NCBI GenBank assembly: GCA_016165875.1
Contig: JABBOT010000013.1
Coordinates: forward strand, 13,840,014 to 13,904,013
Source: Acanthopleura granulata
Lineage: Eukaryota > Mollusca > Polyplacophora > Chitonida > Chitonidae
Direction: 5' to 3'
Length of the DNA: 64,000 bases
Shown: piece after piece, positions 12,220-23,069 of the stretch
Layout: each line of letters starts with the position of its first letter
Position numbering within the stretch: the stretch's first letter is position 1
Made by a program: the position numbers and the translations under genes
Notes under the pieces: model-generated
Database searches by the model: none
What the model saw: only the letters and a program-made list of their open reading frames with translations
What the model was told of the DNA's origin: nothing

Positions 12220-12602
12220 GCTTTGATATGTCTTATTCAATTGTAACCAGTATGCTTTTTTTCCTCTCGTAAGAAACAGAAATTTTTTCATGCCGCTGCT
12301 GTCCCTGCTACAGTCACACCATCATCAACCTATACAGAAGCTGAACATGAACCATGTACTGCCTTTATGGTTGACATTGTTGAGCCTTGTATTCGACAGC
12401 AGACTGCATCTGCAAGCTTTTCAGTTCAACAGGTATGTTTTAAAAGCCCTTGTTACATATGTAATAATCAACTCTGACCCTACAAGTTGACGAGCCAAGC
12501 TATGTAGTATTTCGACGAACTTTGTAAACATTTAATTGCTGAATAGCCAACCCTGTATCATGTTAAACAGTATATATTTTATCAGCATGACATTTGCTTT
12601 CT

Positions 12603-12760
12603 TGCGGCAGTAAGTGGGAAGGTCTGCCAGCAGCCTGCAGATGGTCATGGTTTTCCGACGGGCTCTGCCCGGTTTCCTCCCACCATAACACTGGCCGTCG
12701 TCATATAAGTGAAATATTCTTGAGTACTGCATGAAACACCAATCAAATAAATTAAATAAC
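12603..12760 (+). mobile_element. SINE family 1, 5'-truncated
   Basis: Body from GGAAGGTCTGCCAGCAGCC to the AAATAAAT end, lying in the intron between the exons at 12274 and 12842. Confidence 0.85.
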
Positions 12761-13320
12761 TTTCTTGACGCACTGAGGCAAAATTTATGTCATGTATTAT
12801 CCACTTGCTCATAGGAGTGGTGTGTGCTGTTTTCCTTTCAGACAACACCAGTGAAACACAATTGTATCTACGGAACTCCAAGAAGATCACTGAAAGACCA
12901 CAGCTGTACATGTTTGACTAAAGCACGTGGGACACAAACTGATTTCAGTTGTGAAGCTAGAGTAGGTGAAGTACACAGAAGTACAGTCGGTCCAGTTCAT
13001 CGAAGTTTAGTCCAGGAAGTTCCTTCTTGTAAAAGTCTAGTGCCTGATAGTCCACTCCATCCTGTCCATGGCCCTTGTCTAACCCAAACAACCTCTCCAG
13101 CACTGTCATCTGACACAGAGGTAAGTGTCCTAGTCTCACCTGTGATGTCATCTGACTTTGTACCTCTTTCAGAAGAGAGCAGTACAAGTGATATTAACTC
13201 TGACCAAAGCAGTGGCAGTAGTGAAATGCCTAACCCCTGTGATCCAAAAAAAATCCTAGTTTTTCATCATCAGATGGATGAATTGCACAAGTTCTGTAAA
13301 TAGTTCTGACATAATTTTTT

Positions 13321-13745
13321 AAAGGACCAGTGGTGGGACACAGCATCTCCTGTCACAATGGACACTCGTATGTTCACAGCCCCTTGTTCAGACCAAGCCT
13401 GTAGGTAATTTACTAATTGCCGCTGCCATCATCACTACAGGAAATACCTCTGGGAAAATTTCAACCTTTGCTGACATTTTGAGGTTTCAGTTTATTCAGA
13501 AAACAACCTACAATAAGACGCAAAGGACCAAACTCCTGCCTGTGATTCAACAGATCTGAGAGGAGAGCAGAGCGAATGCAATTAGTGCAGTGTAGAAAAA
13601 GGGAGGAAAACTTGTGCTATCAGGAGATGCCAGATGTCACAGCCCTGGTCATACAGCCAGTTATGGCTCGTACACCCTGATGACTGCAACTCAACCACAT
13701 GAGAGTTTGTCGAAGAAAATTGTCTCCATGAAGCCTTTACAGGTA
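13321..13745 (+). pseudogene. Broken core of the same mobile-element-like protein
   Basis: The segment reads, with stops and shifts, as a degraded version of the catalytic-like core of the family above. Recognisable islands are WWDTASPVTMDTRMFTAPC, then SGDARCHSPGHTASYGSYTL at about 13616-13675; the second matches the family's GDGRxDSPGHSAKYGxYT signature. In-frame stops (for example after SDQACR and just before the SVEKGGKL island) show decay. I know of no assigned enzyme activity for the family; a DDE-type nuclease origin is plausible but not shown. Confidence 0.55.
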
Positions 13746-14079
13746 TCTTAGGTAATCAGTTATCTTTTGCTGTGCCCTTAGTGTGTTTTCCTTAATGGTT
13801 AAAAAAAGTAGGTCTCAAGTAGCACTTTTATGATAGTAGTTTTTGTTGTGCTGGTTTGTTATATTCAATATGTCTTTCCAAGAGCTTCCCTTTGGAATAT
13901 CATGTATAAATATTCATACTATTTCTTTTTTCATAATTTGTCTAAGGTTGCCAACTCTTTTCGTCTGGAACCAGATGTCTCACAAGGTGTTTAGATGAGC
14001 TGTGCAGGGACAATGTGAAAATCTGAACTTTAGCAACAGATCGACATATAATGGTGAACGGCATCATGAATAAGAAGTA

Positions 14080-14678
14080 CAAGAAGGTACAATAAATAAT
14101 TCATTAAATGTGTGAAAATAAAAAATCCCATGTCCCTTTCAAAATGCCTGAAATGCCTTGTTGAGAAACTCTTTCCCTTCTTCAGTTTGTAAAAATAATG
14201 GCTTTCGTCCAGACTTGAAAATTTTTTAGAACGCTTCAATAAGATTAGCACCTGTCATGGTAGGAACGGGAACTACCCAAGCATATTTAGAAAGAATATC
14301 GATGCATGCGAGCAGGTAACGGTTGGCAGAATTATACATGGCTAGTCTGTTCATGTCAACGAAATCAGCTTGCCACTGACTGTCTATCCCGCCCATAATA
14401 ACTCTGTTATGATCATAGTGTCGCTGAGCTGGACGATGAGGTGTATACGTCCCCTGTTTGGCTAACCAAGTCTTTATGCCATCACGTGACACAAGCAGAT
14501 CATGCTGACGTGCTGTCTGTAATAAAGGACCTACCCTGCTATAAACAGCTGGGCTCTGGATGTCATAATATAACTGTTCTAAAACTTTAGGGACGGTATC
14601 CTGACATTTTGTTTTGTTCGCCTTTTTCTTTGCCTTTTTATAGAATCGAACTCTCTTTCTCCGTCGGCTGTAAGTCAT
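14080..14678 (-). pseudogene. Polinton-type integrase, broken
   Basis: From 14678 the frame begins MTYSRRRKRVRFYKK and continues with a zinc-binding/HTH-like lead and the core GGIDSQWQADFVDM (first catalytic Asp present), RYLLACIDILSKYAWVVP and GANLIEAF. A stop at 14226-14228 interrupts it. The same frame goes on with SGRKPLFLQTEEGKEFLN, where the usual TDxGxEF has Glu in place of the second catalytic Asp, and a second stop follows. The third acidic residue is not reached. Two stops plus a changed active-site residue make it inactive. Intact relatives insert element DNA into the genome. Confidence 0.75.
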
Positions 14679-14778
14679 AATGGATAGGTACGTTTATTTT
14701 ATACCCATTTCACTAAACACCAACAAGTAGCAGCTCAAGTGATACAGACACTTATACTGAAAGATATTGACTCGGGTT

Positions 14779-15030
14779 TTATATGGGTTGTACTGCCGAC
14801 TTGCGCTGTAAGCTCATGAGTTTGGGTATAGCTTTACGGTAATAGTATTTACGAATCGGATGAGAATTCTCTAAGCGGTCACAAACGCATTTGGTGAATA
14901 GTCGGAGAATAGTACATCGGCCCTCGTTCACCAGCTGATCTTCAAACATAGATTCCACTACGCCCTTATATGATTGGAGATCGGGTACTGAATCAACAAG
15001 TTCTATCCAGCCTAAAACCATAGATTTCAT
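14779..15030 (-). CDS. Unidentified 83-residue ORF inside the element
   Basis: It reads from MKSMVLGWIELVDSVPD to KSAVQPI and is uninterrupted. Its position 100 nt upstream of the integrase on the same strand suggests an element gene or a fragment of one. It has no signal peptide or membrane segment. I do not recognise it. Confidence 0.3.
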   Translation of the reverse strand: MKSMVLGWIELVDSVPDLQSYKGVVESMFEDQLVNEGRCTILRLFTKCVCDRLENSHPIRKYYYRKAIPKLMSLQRKSAVQPI

Positions 15031-15115
15031 CGTAGAATGTTATCACCTCTCTAGCCATGGAAATAATAATGAAATGCTGTAGAGTACCATACGTCTTATA
15101 CTATCCTCGACAAAC

Positions 15116-15182
<67 letters not shown>
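15116..15182. repeat. TA microsatellite, long
   Basis: About 33 TA units inside the element remnant. It also produces a false Ile-Tyr ORF. Confidence 0.95.
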
Positions 15183-15187
<5 letters not shown>

Positions 15188-15629
15188 ATACAGATCTTCA
15201 AAATTTAGAGACATTCTTTCCGCGTACATGTAGAACCGACAGAGTGAGGTTTGGCATGAGTTATTCTCTACTGACCAGAGATTTTGGTGTTTCAAGGGGA
15301 AATACTCTTTGCACCATAATCACCGTGTAAGCATGCGCGACGTAGGCTGTGAATAACTCCAAATCAACATCAATCATTTCAGTCCATGATAAATAATAGT
15401 AAACATCAATCAGATCAAGACCGATTATCGGGGTAAACTGCTAAATCATAAAACAAACAAACACATAGTTTTCCACAATTTTTTTCTTTTGTTTTTACTT
15501 GAACATTACAAACACGCTGAACGATGTAACGATACTTTATAGTATTCAACCTTCATTGTGGGATATGTACAAAAAAATAAATGGAGAACTCACAAACTGG
15601 AACTATTAGTTAACAACAACAACACTTTC

Positions 15630-15855
15630 TCAGCAAATCTCAAAATTCAATAAATCGCCCATATAACGCCTAAGTTCATCCCCCATACGAAGGTTTAGTC
15701 TTGTTGTACTCTCTGTCTCCACAAGACCGTTCCCCTGATACTTATTCACCGTTGACACCGATGTATTGCCCAAATGAAAACCGGAACAATTGTCGAGATT
15801 GAGTACTCTTATATTCTCTGTACGACCTGAGTTGATTTGAAATCGCTGGGAGGGA
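15630..15855 (-). pseudogene. Unidentified coding remnant, possible exon or capsid-region fragment
   Basis: After a pyrimidine-rich stretch ending CCCTCCCAG, an open frame of about 73 residues ends in a stop at 15630. It includes RTENIRVLNLDNCSGFHLGN and ends RRYMGDLLNFEIC. The frame continues upstream into a TA repeat that is unlikely to be coding. It lies between the other element genes on the same strand, but I cannot assign a function. Confidence 0.25.
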
Positions 15856-15981
15856 AAGCAGGTGGTCTTGAAAATAAATAAATAAAATAACCATAGATGT
15901 CCATAATTCAGTATATGGTCACATGACTTTCCACAACAGTACATAGTATACCTGGAAATATTCGTTTGTAAAATAATTAAA

Positions 15982-16009
15982 CATATATATATATATATAT
16001 ATATATATA
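15982..16009. repeat. AT microsatellite
   Basis: About 14 AT units upstream of the 15,630-15,855 coding remnant. Confidence 0.95.
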
Positions 16010-16176
16010 GCTCAGCGAAAAAAATCACTTCAATTTTAAAAAAAAATACTTCCTTACACCTCTTCTTCATCTTCACCCCATCTTCCTGCCAAACGCTGCA
16101 AGAACATTTTGCTAAAATCAGGATTACGCTGCTGTACTTTTCTCACTTGCAGATACTGGCGGACTTTATCATCTGG

Positions 16177-17040
16177 TCATTCATCGTCTTTAGCCGCATT
16201 CTGAAAATTGATGATCACCTTAGATTCATCCAAACGCCATGCTGCTTGGTCAACTCTAATTTCGCATTGCACATCCATATAATGTAATGGCTCGAGGCAC
16301 AGATGGCGAATTTGACTCGGATGATCCACACGACAACCTTCACTTTGTTCTTCCTTTACTTGATCAACAAGGGGAATCACGTTCCATCATTGCACTCCAC
16401 ATTAAATTATTTAGAATGGTGTTCTCCGCAGCAGTAAAAGGAATTGAAGGATGTGAGGTAGGTGGTGTACTACCTGTGTTCGACACTGCTTCATCTGTTT
16501 TCCCAAGTATGGCTCGTATACGATGAAAGGCTTCGGTGAGGTCTTTCCACATGTCAGCTCGAAAAGTGATACCACCTTTCTTAGGATAATATTTTCCCTG
16601 CTTGCTGTATTGCATCCATTGTATAATATTCACATACCACCAGCGCTTCCCGGTTTGTGGATTCTTATATATTCAGAAATTGAAGAAAACGTCATCACTC
16701 AGACGAAGCAGCTGTTCTGGCGGTCCGTTAATCTCATCATCATCTTCACTACCTGGTATAGGACCGGTTACTCTTCGTCGGGTTTGTGATTGAAAGAGGC
16801 TTTCAAACTTGTCCCAGGCATCAACTGGAATGGCTATACCGCGCTGGTAAGGTTGATTGATATGTTGGAAGAAGGTGATTTTATCTTCAACTTGAATACG
16901 ATATCCATTGGAAATGTCGATTTTAACGAAATCTTCTTCTTCTTGTCCGATCGAGAAAGTTTAATCTGCTTCTTAGGCACGGGCTGTGCATCCGTTGTCT
17001 CTTTCTCCGCTGGAACAGTATCCTTCGCCCTAGTTGCTGT
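16177..17040 (-). pseudogene. Tandem PC4-like ssDNA-binding modules, broken
   Basis: Two successive segments look like the PC4/p15 fold, each ending in the typical [K/R]GI + hydrophobic + 'xxWxxL' pattern: YQRGIAIPVDAWDKFESLF and, downstream, YYPKKGGITFRADMWKDL. The second module is preceded by LLRLSDDVFFNF, a TGA stop at 16675-16673, then NPQTGKRWWYVNIIQWMQYS. The frame ends at 16364 and a remnant in another frame runs 16380-16177. PC4 proteins bind single-stranded or melted DNA. In a mobile element this would suit replication or transcription, which is inference. Confidence 0.5.
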
Positions 17041-17071
17041 TTACCAGCTGTTTACCAGCTGTTTACGTCGT

Positions 17072-17260
17072 AGATCTTTATGATAGGAATGTGCATACAG
17101 GAAATTACATCCGTTTTCATCTGCATATTAATGTGTGTGATTTTGTCCGTTTTATGTAAAACAAAAAATCAGCCCCTCACATTCACCCTCATTGATATTT
17201 ATGATAGAAATGTACATACATGTACATACAGCAAATTACATCCGTTTTCATCCGTTATAA
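17072..17260 (+). repeat. Two-copy direct repeat, about 122-bp spacing
   Basis: A segment of about 60 bp (GATCTTTATGATAGGAATGT...TTACATCCGTTTTCAT) at 17072 recurs with few changes at about 17194. GTTTACCAGCT is also doubled at 17038-17060. It sits at the upstream edge of the element remnant. Confidence 0.6.
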
Positions 17261-17533
17261 CACTTGCATTTACACCCATACTGAAAAAAGTATTATGTAT
17301 ATTTTCAACTGTGTATATATATTTTTTATTATTAAATTTATATGTCAGCTAAAAGCTGATATTTCACACTGTATTCTTAATATTTCTGTACACAAGAGAC
17401 CTACAAGGATTGAAAATGCATAAAGCCTGAGTGGTGGTGTGACGACTGTGGACCAGTGAGAAACGTCGAAATTGTTCTCTCGTGAGGTTGCGCTTTTTGG
17501 CGTGCTGCGAGACTTTACAAGCCGCCTGATTTG

Positions 17534-17541
17534 TATAAAAG
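17534..17541 (+). promoter_or_regulatory. TATA box before the 69-residue ORF
   Basis: TATAAAAG lies about 52 nt before the ATG at 17593, a spacing that would allow a start site near 17565 and a short leader. Confidence 0.4.
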
Positions 17542-17592
17542 CCCGCCTCGCGCTAAGCATTTTCACTTTTCCACTCCGGAGCTTTGTGTGAG

Positions 17593-17802
17593 ATGGACGA
17601 TGTACGCATACCTGTACGGGAGAACGCCAGAGCCTGCGTGGCCTACTACAGGGCAATTCGATGCTGTTCGAGCGAACGAGTTCCTTACGCAGAAGTTGTA
17701 GTTGCTCTGGGGAGGATGAGGACGGCATGGCTGAGGTTGAGTTTCGCCTGCGACAAGTTTGAGGAGGAGGCCCAGCGTTCACCCTGTCGCCATTATATCT
17801 AA
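17593..17802 (+). CDS. Unidentified 69-residue protein, TATA-led
   Basis: The ORF MDDVRIPVRENARACVAYYR...SPCRHYI is uninterrupted, more GC-rich than its surroundings and preceded by a TATA box. It is rich in Arg, Ala and Cys and could form two helices, with no signal peptide. An upstream in-frame codon extends it by three residues, but the ATG at 17593 follows the TATA box better. A longer minus-strand ORF overlaps it, and I cannot exclude that strand. It may be a small gene of the neighbouring element. I do not recognise it. Confidence 0.35.
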   Translation: MDDVRIPVRENARACVAYYRAIRCCSSERVPYAEVVVALGRMRTAWLRLSFACDKFEEEAQRSPCRHYI

Positions 17803-19226
17803 CCCACGGTTGGACGCCAGGCTACGGTGTACAAACCCTCTCCAAACGTTCTTGTAAGTGCGACCCCATTCCACCGAAAGAGCTTCAAATCTGAGCACAA
17901 TATATGGCTCATGTTTGCCTCGTTTAATGTTTGTGATTTGCCCGTTTTATTTGACGTTATTATCAACTGCACAGCAAGTGATAAAAACACAACACCGGCA
18001 CTGGTACCTGCCTAACTTGACACCTTGCCAAACTCCCTGCATCACACCACGCGACCATATCACATTTATAACGTCATACCGGTACCTCCCAGGTTAAAAG
18101 ATAGGAAGAGAACCTGTAACTTACATTATATACTACTCCCGGAAAGACATGATTTGAATGAAAATGAAAGTTTTTCAGCTGATGATGTATTTTTGCCCTT
18201 GTTTTTCTTTAAACTTGAAATTTCTGATCTCCCCCTTTTCAGTTTATTAAAGAACATGTACAAGTACTTGTTTAAATCATTATATAGACCTCCTTCTAAT
18301 TTCATTGTTGAGATCACCAGTTCCTCAGTAACCATGATGTTCCTGTGCATGATTGGATTATGTTCATATTGGATAGAATTGTAAGGTTCCCCCAAAGTGG
18401 ACATAGATACCTGAATATACCAATCTGGTTTGGTATTTTGTTTTGGTTGTCTACACCTCCACCTGCAGTTGCAGTTTTTTGTTTTCTTATTTTTTTTTTG
18501 TGCTTGGGGTAGTGTTTAGAGTATCTAAATCTTGTCTCGGGAGCCAGTAACCTTTTATTCTGTAGATTTGTTTGTGTGGAAATTATATATACACATCGAT
18601 ATCTACGTGTATAATAAGATACACAAAGATTACTACTTCTATCAGGAATACATCACAAAAACAAAGTCTTCTTGTTGGGCAGATGTCTCTTTTAAACAGA
18701 ATTACACTATTGTATTGTGTTAAAAGCCGAATAAATAAAACATATCGGTTGAAGTACTCTTTTCTGTGTTATTGATACGATTTGTTAATGAGGGCTTTCT
18801 GGAGAAATCTGTGTAACTGGCACTCACTGATTGATTTCATTGTCTTTCATCGCAATGATCCATGAAGTTAAGGTTCAAACCTGGCCTTGGACTTGGAATC
18901 AGTTTTTTCCTTCTCTCTCCTTTGTGACAGTATAAGCGGCTGGGGATGCTTGTAAAGGCATTGTCGCAATATAACTTTGCTTGAAATCCTAGCCTTCCAC
19001 TAATATTCTGTGCATATTTGTGTAGGTCAGTAACTTGCCAAAGATTGGTAGTTGGTAGTTGGGCTCTGGTGTCCTCGCATAAAACTGACTACCCTCGTAT
19101 AGGTTAAAATTCTTTAATACAAAAATTAAATAAATACATTAACTTGATAAGAGGTCAGAGAGGCAGGTGTCGCTGTCTTGGTGAAAAATGTCTTTAGAGT
19201 AAACTATAATCTTTTATATAGGGCAT
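17803..19226. other. No gene seen
   Basis: AT-rich; ORFs up to 119 codons overlap on both strands without recognisable content. A GTAAGT donor-like site follows CGTTCTT at about 17851. Confidence 0.35.
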
Positions 19227-19249
19227 ATGAAACAGCCGCACAAATTACA

Positions 19250-19572
19250 TATACATGTATATAACCCACAGACTTACACATTAATATATACCATATATGC
19301 ACCTCAAACAGGTTTCAATTCCTTGCCACATAAACTGGCCTTCTCTATATTATACCACAGGCTTTATGGGGCATATAAAACATATATAACCCACAAACCC
19401 ATATATGCCCTATGTGCACCTCAAACAGGTTTCAATTCCTTGCCACATAAACTAGCCTTCTCTATATTATACTACAGGCTTTATGAGGCATATAAAACAT
19501 ATATAACCCACAAACCCATATATGCCCTATGTGCACCTCAAACAGGTTTCAATTTCTTGCCACATAAACACG
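19250..19572 (+). repeat. 117-bp tandem array, about three copies
   Basis: ACCTCAAACAGGTTTCAATT begins copies at 19301, 19418 and 19535. The period equals 39 codons, so a frame stays open across it. No other coding sign is seen. Confidence 0.85.
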
Positions 19573-19603
19573 CCTGAGCATAATGACCTACATACCCCAT
19601 GAA

Positions 19604-19771
19604 ATGAGATTTACGCCGTACTCAAGAATATTTCACTTTTACGACGGCGGCCAGCATTATGGTGGAAGGAAAGCGGGCAGAGGAAACCCACGACCATCCA
19701 CAGGTTGCTGGCAGACCTTCCCACGCACAGCCCGGAGAGGAAGCGACCGCATCGGTGGGAGGCTTCGGCCC

Positions 19772-19774
<3 letters not shown>
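19604..19774 (-). mobile_element. SINE family 1
   Basis: Tail and body, with part of the head (CTCCCACCGATGCGGTCGC in sense). The tail stem is CGCCGT/ACGGCG. Confidence 0.85.
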
Positions 19775-19775
<1 letters not shown>

Positions 19776-19830
<55 letters not shown>

Positions 19831-19862
19831 GTGTGTGTGTGTGTGTATGCGCATATATATAT
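19776..19862. repeat. TA/GT compound microsatellite
   Basis: A TA run followed by GT units, directly abutting the tRNA-proximal end of a minus-strand SINE. Confidence 0.95.
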
Positions 19863-19989
19863 GTAACCAGGGTGAACACTATAATTTTGTTTCACAAGGT
19901 GTCTGAGGACCAAGCTATGCGAATATGGAAACTGGTACTTCAGATTTTAGCCTTGGATTGAGATGGCTTCCTCAAAATGGAGGAATTCC

Positions 19990-20400
19990 CACACAGATGA
20001 TCAAATGTGGAAACATGGACTTTCGGTTCACATATGGCCAAAGTCTACAAAAGTCACTGGGACAAAGTTTGTCACGCCGTAAACCTTTCACCAAAACAAC
20101 AACAACAACAAAAAAAATGGTAAGGAGGACTGGATAAAAGGCTTCCACTCGGTTTGTAAATCGAAATGGATTCAAAATGAGTTTATCTCAACCCTGTGTA
20201 AAGCTTTCTACGATACCATGGACATGAGCGGGGACAATCTGATTTCCCTGGAGGAGTGGGGGATTTATTATCAGTTGCACGGTATAAACGATAATGAGTT
20301 CATCCGCAGTTCTATCGCTAACATGGAGGAAAACGGATAGGATGAAATATCCAGGCAGGACTTTGGAACATGCTTTTTCTCCCATCTTTATAACATATTT
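19990..20400 (+). pseudogene. EF-hand (sarcoplasmic calcium-binding type) pseudogene
   Basis: The segment reads in pieces as the C-terminal half of an invertebrate sarcoplasmic calcium-binding protein: WDKVCHAVNLSP, then DWIKGFHSVCKSKWIQNEF, then the EF-hand loop DMSGDNLISLEE at 20221-20256 with Asp, Asp and the final Glu in place. YYQLHGINDNEF follows, and a second loop is interrupted by TAG at 20338-20340. A CAA repeat at about 20096-20112 marks a frame shift. No introns are visible across about 400 bp, so it may be a processed copy. It is not likely to make protein. Confidence 0.6.
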
Positions 20401-20835
20401 AAGTACATGAGAGTAATTGTCCTTGATTTCAGCTTGACCAGCACATGTAATTTCATTCGCAATTCACAATGTATTAACACAATTGTTTGGATATCTTTAG
20501 CTGAAATGTGTTTCCAGTAAATCACATCGCTGTGTACAGCTTTAACGTATGTAGTCGTAATTTACAGGAAGTTAAGATAAATCTTAACTGAATCTTACAA
20601 ATATGTTGAAGTGACCTCAGTCCTGTATTTTATCAAATTGTAAATTTCAAGCTATATAAGACATTATGTTTCAGGGCATATTGCAGATCCATTACTTGAA
20701 TGGCTTCTTTTCTTTTTCTACCTAATGTAAAGAACTCTGTTTTGTAGTTCAATAACCTGTCATCTGTCACGGTAAATTGCACTGATTTCTGAACTTTTCG
20801 TGTATTTGTATGCTTTCTAAATAGCTAATCAAGTA

Positions 20836-20960
20836 TTGTTCACTGATACGATGGCCGTGAGTATCAGAGATGGAGGAAACCCGAGACTTCGTGAAAAACC
20901 ACGCCTTTGGCAAGCTACCCGAGACCTTCCCACGTGTAACTTCCAGGGCATATTGGTCAT
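20836..20960 (-). mobile_element. SINE family 1, strongly diverged
   Basis: ATACGATGGCCGTG, GGAGGAAACCC and ACCTTCCCACGTG islands in the expected order. Confidence 0.5.
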
Positions 20961-21514
20961 GAACAAGTGCTCCTTAAGCGAGACACGAGCGCCATCAATC
21001 GCTCACTGTCATCAGTTCCTGGTAAAAATGAGGGGAAGGGAAATCTAGAAATTTCTAATCCATAGTCCGAATACAGTTTTCACCTGGTTTGTCAAGGTGT
21101 TTTTGACATGTGGAAAACAAACTCCGATCATCTATCATGCAGGAAACTACCTGAATTTCCCAGGTATCATGTTTGAATACTAATGATCACATTAGTATTC
21201 CTATCAGTAACTGCACTGACTTCTGTCTGTTCAGGCATGGATACGACTTCAGTGCAATGCTTCACTATCAGTTTTATCAGTTCATGTACCAGTTGCCACT
21301 TTCGGGTGTCCTGTATAACACAGGTTCCTTCACCGCATACATCAGATTAGTGCATTTTAAGTCAACAGTATGTTATCATTATAATATTAGGGATAAAGTA
21401 AAACCTCGTCTCATCTTCACGTGGGATTTTTGGTGATTACATAAATTGTATTTCTATTTGTATAACAGGTTTTCAAATCTTGTGAATGTCAATTTAATCC
21501 CTGGAATGCCTTGA

Positions 21515-21695
21515 CTTATTTATGTATTTATTTCATTGGTGTTTTATGTCGTACTCAAGGATATTTCACTTATACGACGGCGGCCATAATTATGGTTGGA
21601 AAAAGCCAACGACCAGTTGCAGGCTGCTGGCAGGAATATCGCCGGAGAGGAGGCCAGCATGAACTTAAACTCAAAGCAATTGCTGGAATGCCTTT
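21515..21695 (-). mobile_element. SINE family 1
   Basis: Tail and body with an internal deletion; tail stem GTCGT/ACGAC. Confidence 0.8.
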
Positions 21696-21704
21696 AGCAG
21701 TATA

Positions 21705-23069
21705 ACTTGGCCTACACGTTACATATATACGCGATTTCTACATGGACCTGAACCAAACTGAATTGTAAGAATGAATGAAGTCCAAATTCAACATAATTAC
21801 GTGCCGATGGCATGAAAATTTATTGTACAAAAATGATGCTTTTGAAGAATGGGACATGGCGATAAAATCATACTGAGTGACGGTTGGAACAGATGAAATA
21901 ACTAGTTTCATTTGAAGGTTTCAATACTAGACAGTTCACATAATATAGAAGTTAACTCTATAGGATGCTGAAATGAAGCCTGAGGATGTAATCCTTTGAA
22001 GAACTGACACTTAACCCAGGTCAAGACGTACTTTTGTAACGGATTTCACAGAAATTCAGGGCAGGCACAACCATGTTTTCTTCCATATTTTATAAATTTA
22101 TTTTGTTAATAGTGGATTGTCACCATATTAAAACCAGGGCACACAGTACTGTTTTTATACTGAAGAGAAAATCTGATGCTGGTTTTCATTTGAGGGAGAT
22201 TACTTAAAACACACTGAACCCTAAATACAGCATTACTTCCCTGAACAGACGCTTTATTATACCTCAGCTGCCATTACTTTTTATGGTAACACATTAATAG
22301 TTAGAAAATCCACGTTTGTAATTGGTGAAAGCATAAATATATAGGTCAAAAATTAGTCAGTTTACACTGTATGTGTGACAATTTTTTTTTGTTTTGCTTT
22401 TGACACAACAATACTGAATAAGAACAGGAGCCCTTTCCCTATTTCTGACATATACTACAAAAAATTAATAAAATATCATGGTATCCCTTAATTCAAGGAT
22501 ATCTAAATATTTTAATTGTCTTGCCTTTGTAATATTACCAATACATAGAAGGAAACTGGGCCTAAAAAATTCTTGTGTAAGAATATTAAAACTAGTGGCA
22601 GTGACATGCCATCCCAGTTGTACCACAATAATTCATCTCTCAGAGACAGTCAAGTTTCATTCGGGTTTATAACAGCACAGGGAACACACGCAGTATAACA
22701 AACAATTTACAATGAAAAATGATCACCTAGATGGTCTGAGAATGCTGATGACTATCGCTATGTACAGTGGGATATAATAGAAGATGAATATTCTGCAAGG
22801 TAGAAATAACATGAAATAGCACATATGGGGATATGCATGTGTTCCCAACGTAACAATGACATCTGTAAACACCATCAGAGAAACATGAACAGCTAAATAT
22901 TAATTCACAAGGGGGGATAACTCCGAAATGTCCACAAGCCAGCGAGAAGACAGCCCCCTTGATTGTGCAGTGGACCAGTTCAAATGCTACGGCAGGCGTT
23001 GGAAATACACCCTTTACAGTGGATTGGACAGCAACAATGATTTCTTCTGTGTCCAGTGCTGCAGTTTGG
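21705..23069. other. Downstream of RAD21, probable 3' UTR and intergenic DNA
   Basis: An AATAAA on the minus strand near 22,250 (ATAATAAAGC) is the clearest poly(A) signal candidate for RAD21. Nothing else is supported. Confidence 0.35.

Larger units (their letters stand above)
11639..13303 (+). pseudogene. Exons of a TQTD-leader, mobile-element-like protein downstream of the minisatellite
   Basis: An open stretch from 11639 to 11712 ends in a GTAATA donor. Phase-0 exons follow at 12274-12432 (KQKFFHAAAVPATVTPSS) and 12842-13303, which ends in a stop after VFHHQMDELHKFCK. The last exon has ARGTQTDFSCEA, an Asp/Ser-rich stretch and the VFxxxLDELxxxC pattern. This order is familiar from a large family of unnamed, transposase-like proteins in fish and aquatic invertebrates. 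An internal GTAAGT at 13121 could act as an alternative donor. Whether this was once one gene with the SET exons and the minisatellite is unresolved; shared strand and order suggest it, and the broken frames mean it is probably not translated whole. Confidence 0.45.
14040..17075 (-). mobile_element. Decayed Polinton/Maverick-like element
   Basis: Several minus-strand coding remnants lie in one 3-kb block: a retroviral-type integrase of the class found in Polintons, two unidentified short ORFs, and tandem PC4-like modules. All carry stops or shifts. Polintons are large self-synthesising DNA transposons related to adintoviruses. The polymerase, ATPase and capsid genes are not recognised here, so this is a fragment. 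No terminal inverted repeats were found by eye and the limits are approximate. Confidence 0.5.

Noticed and set aside
15101..15295. Ile-Tyr repeat ORF
   Set aside because: Translation of a TA microsatellite.
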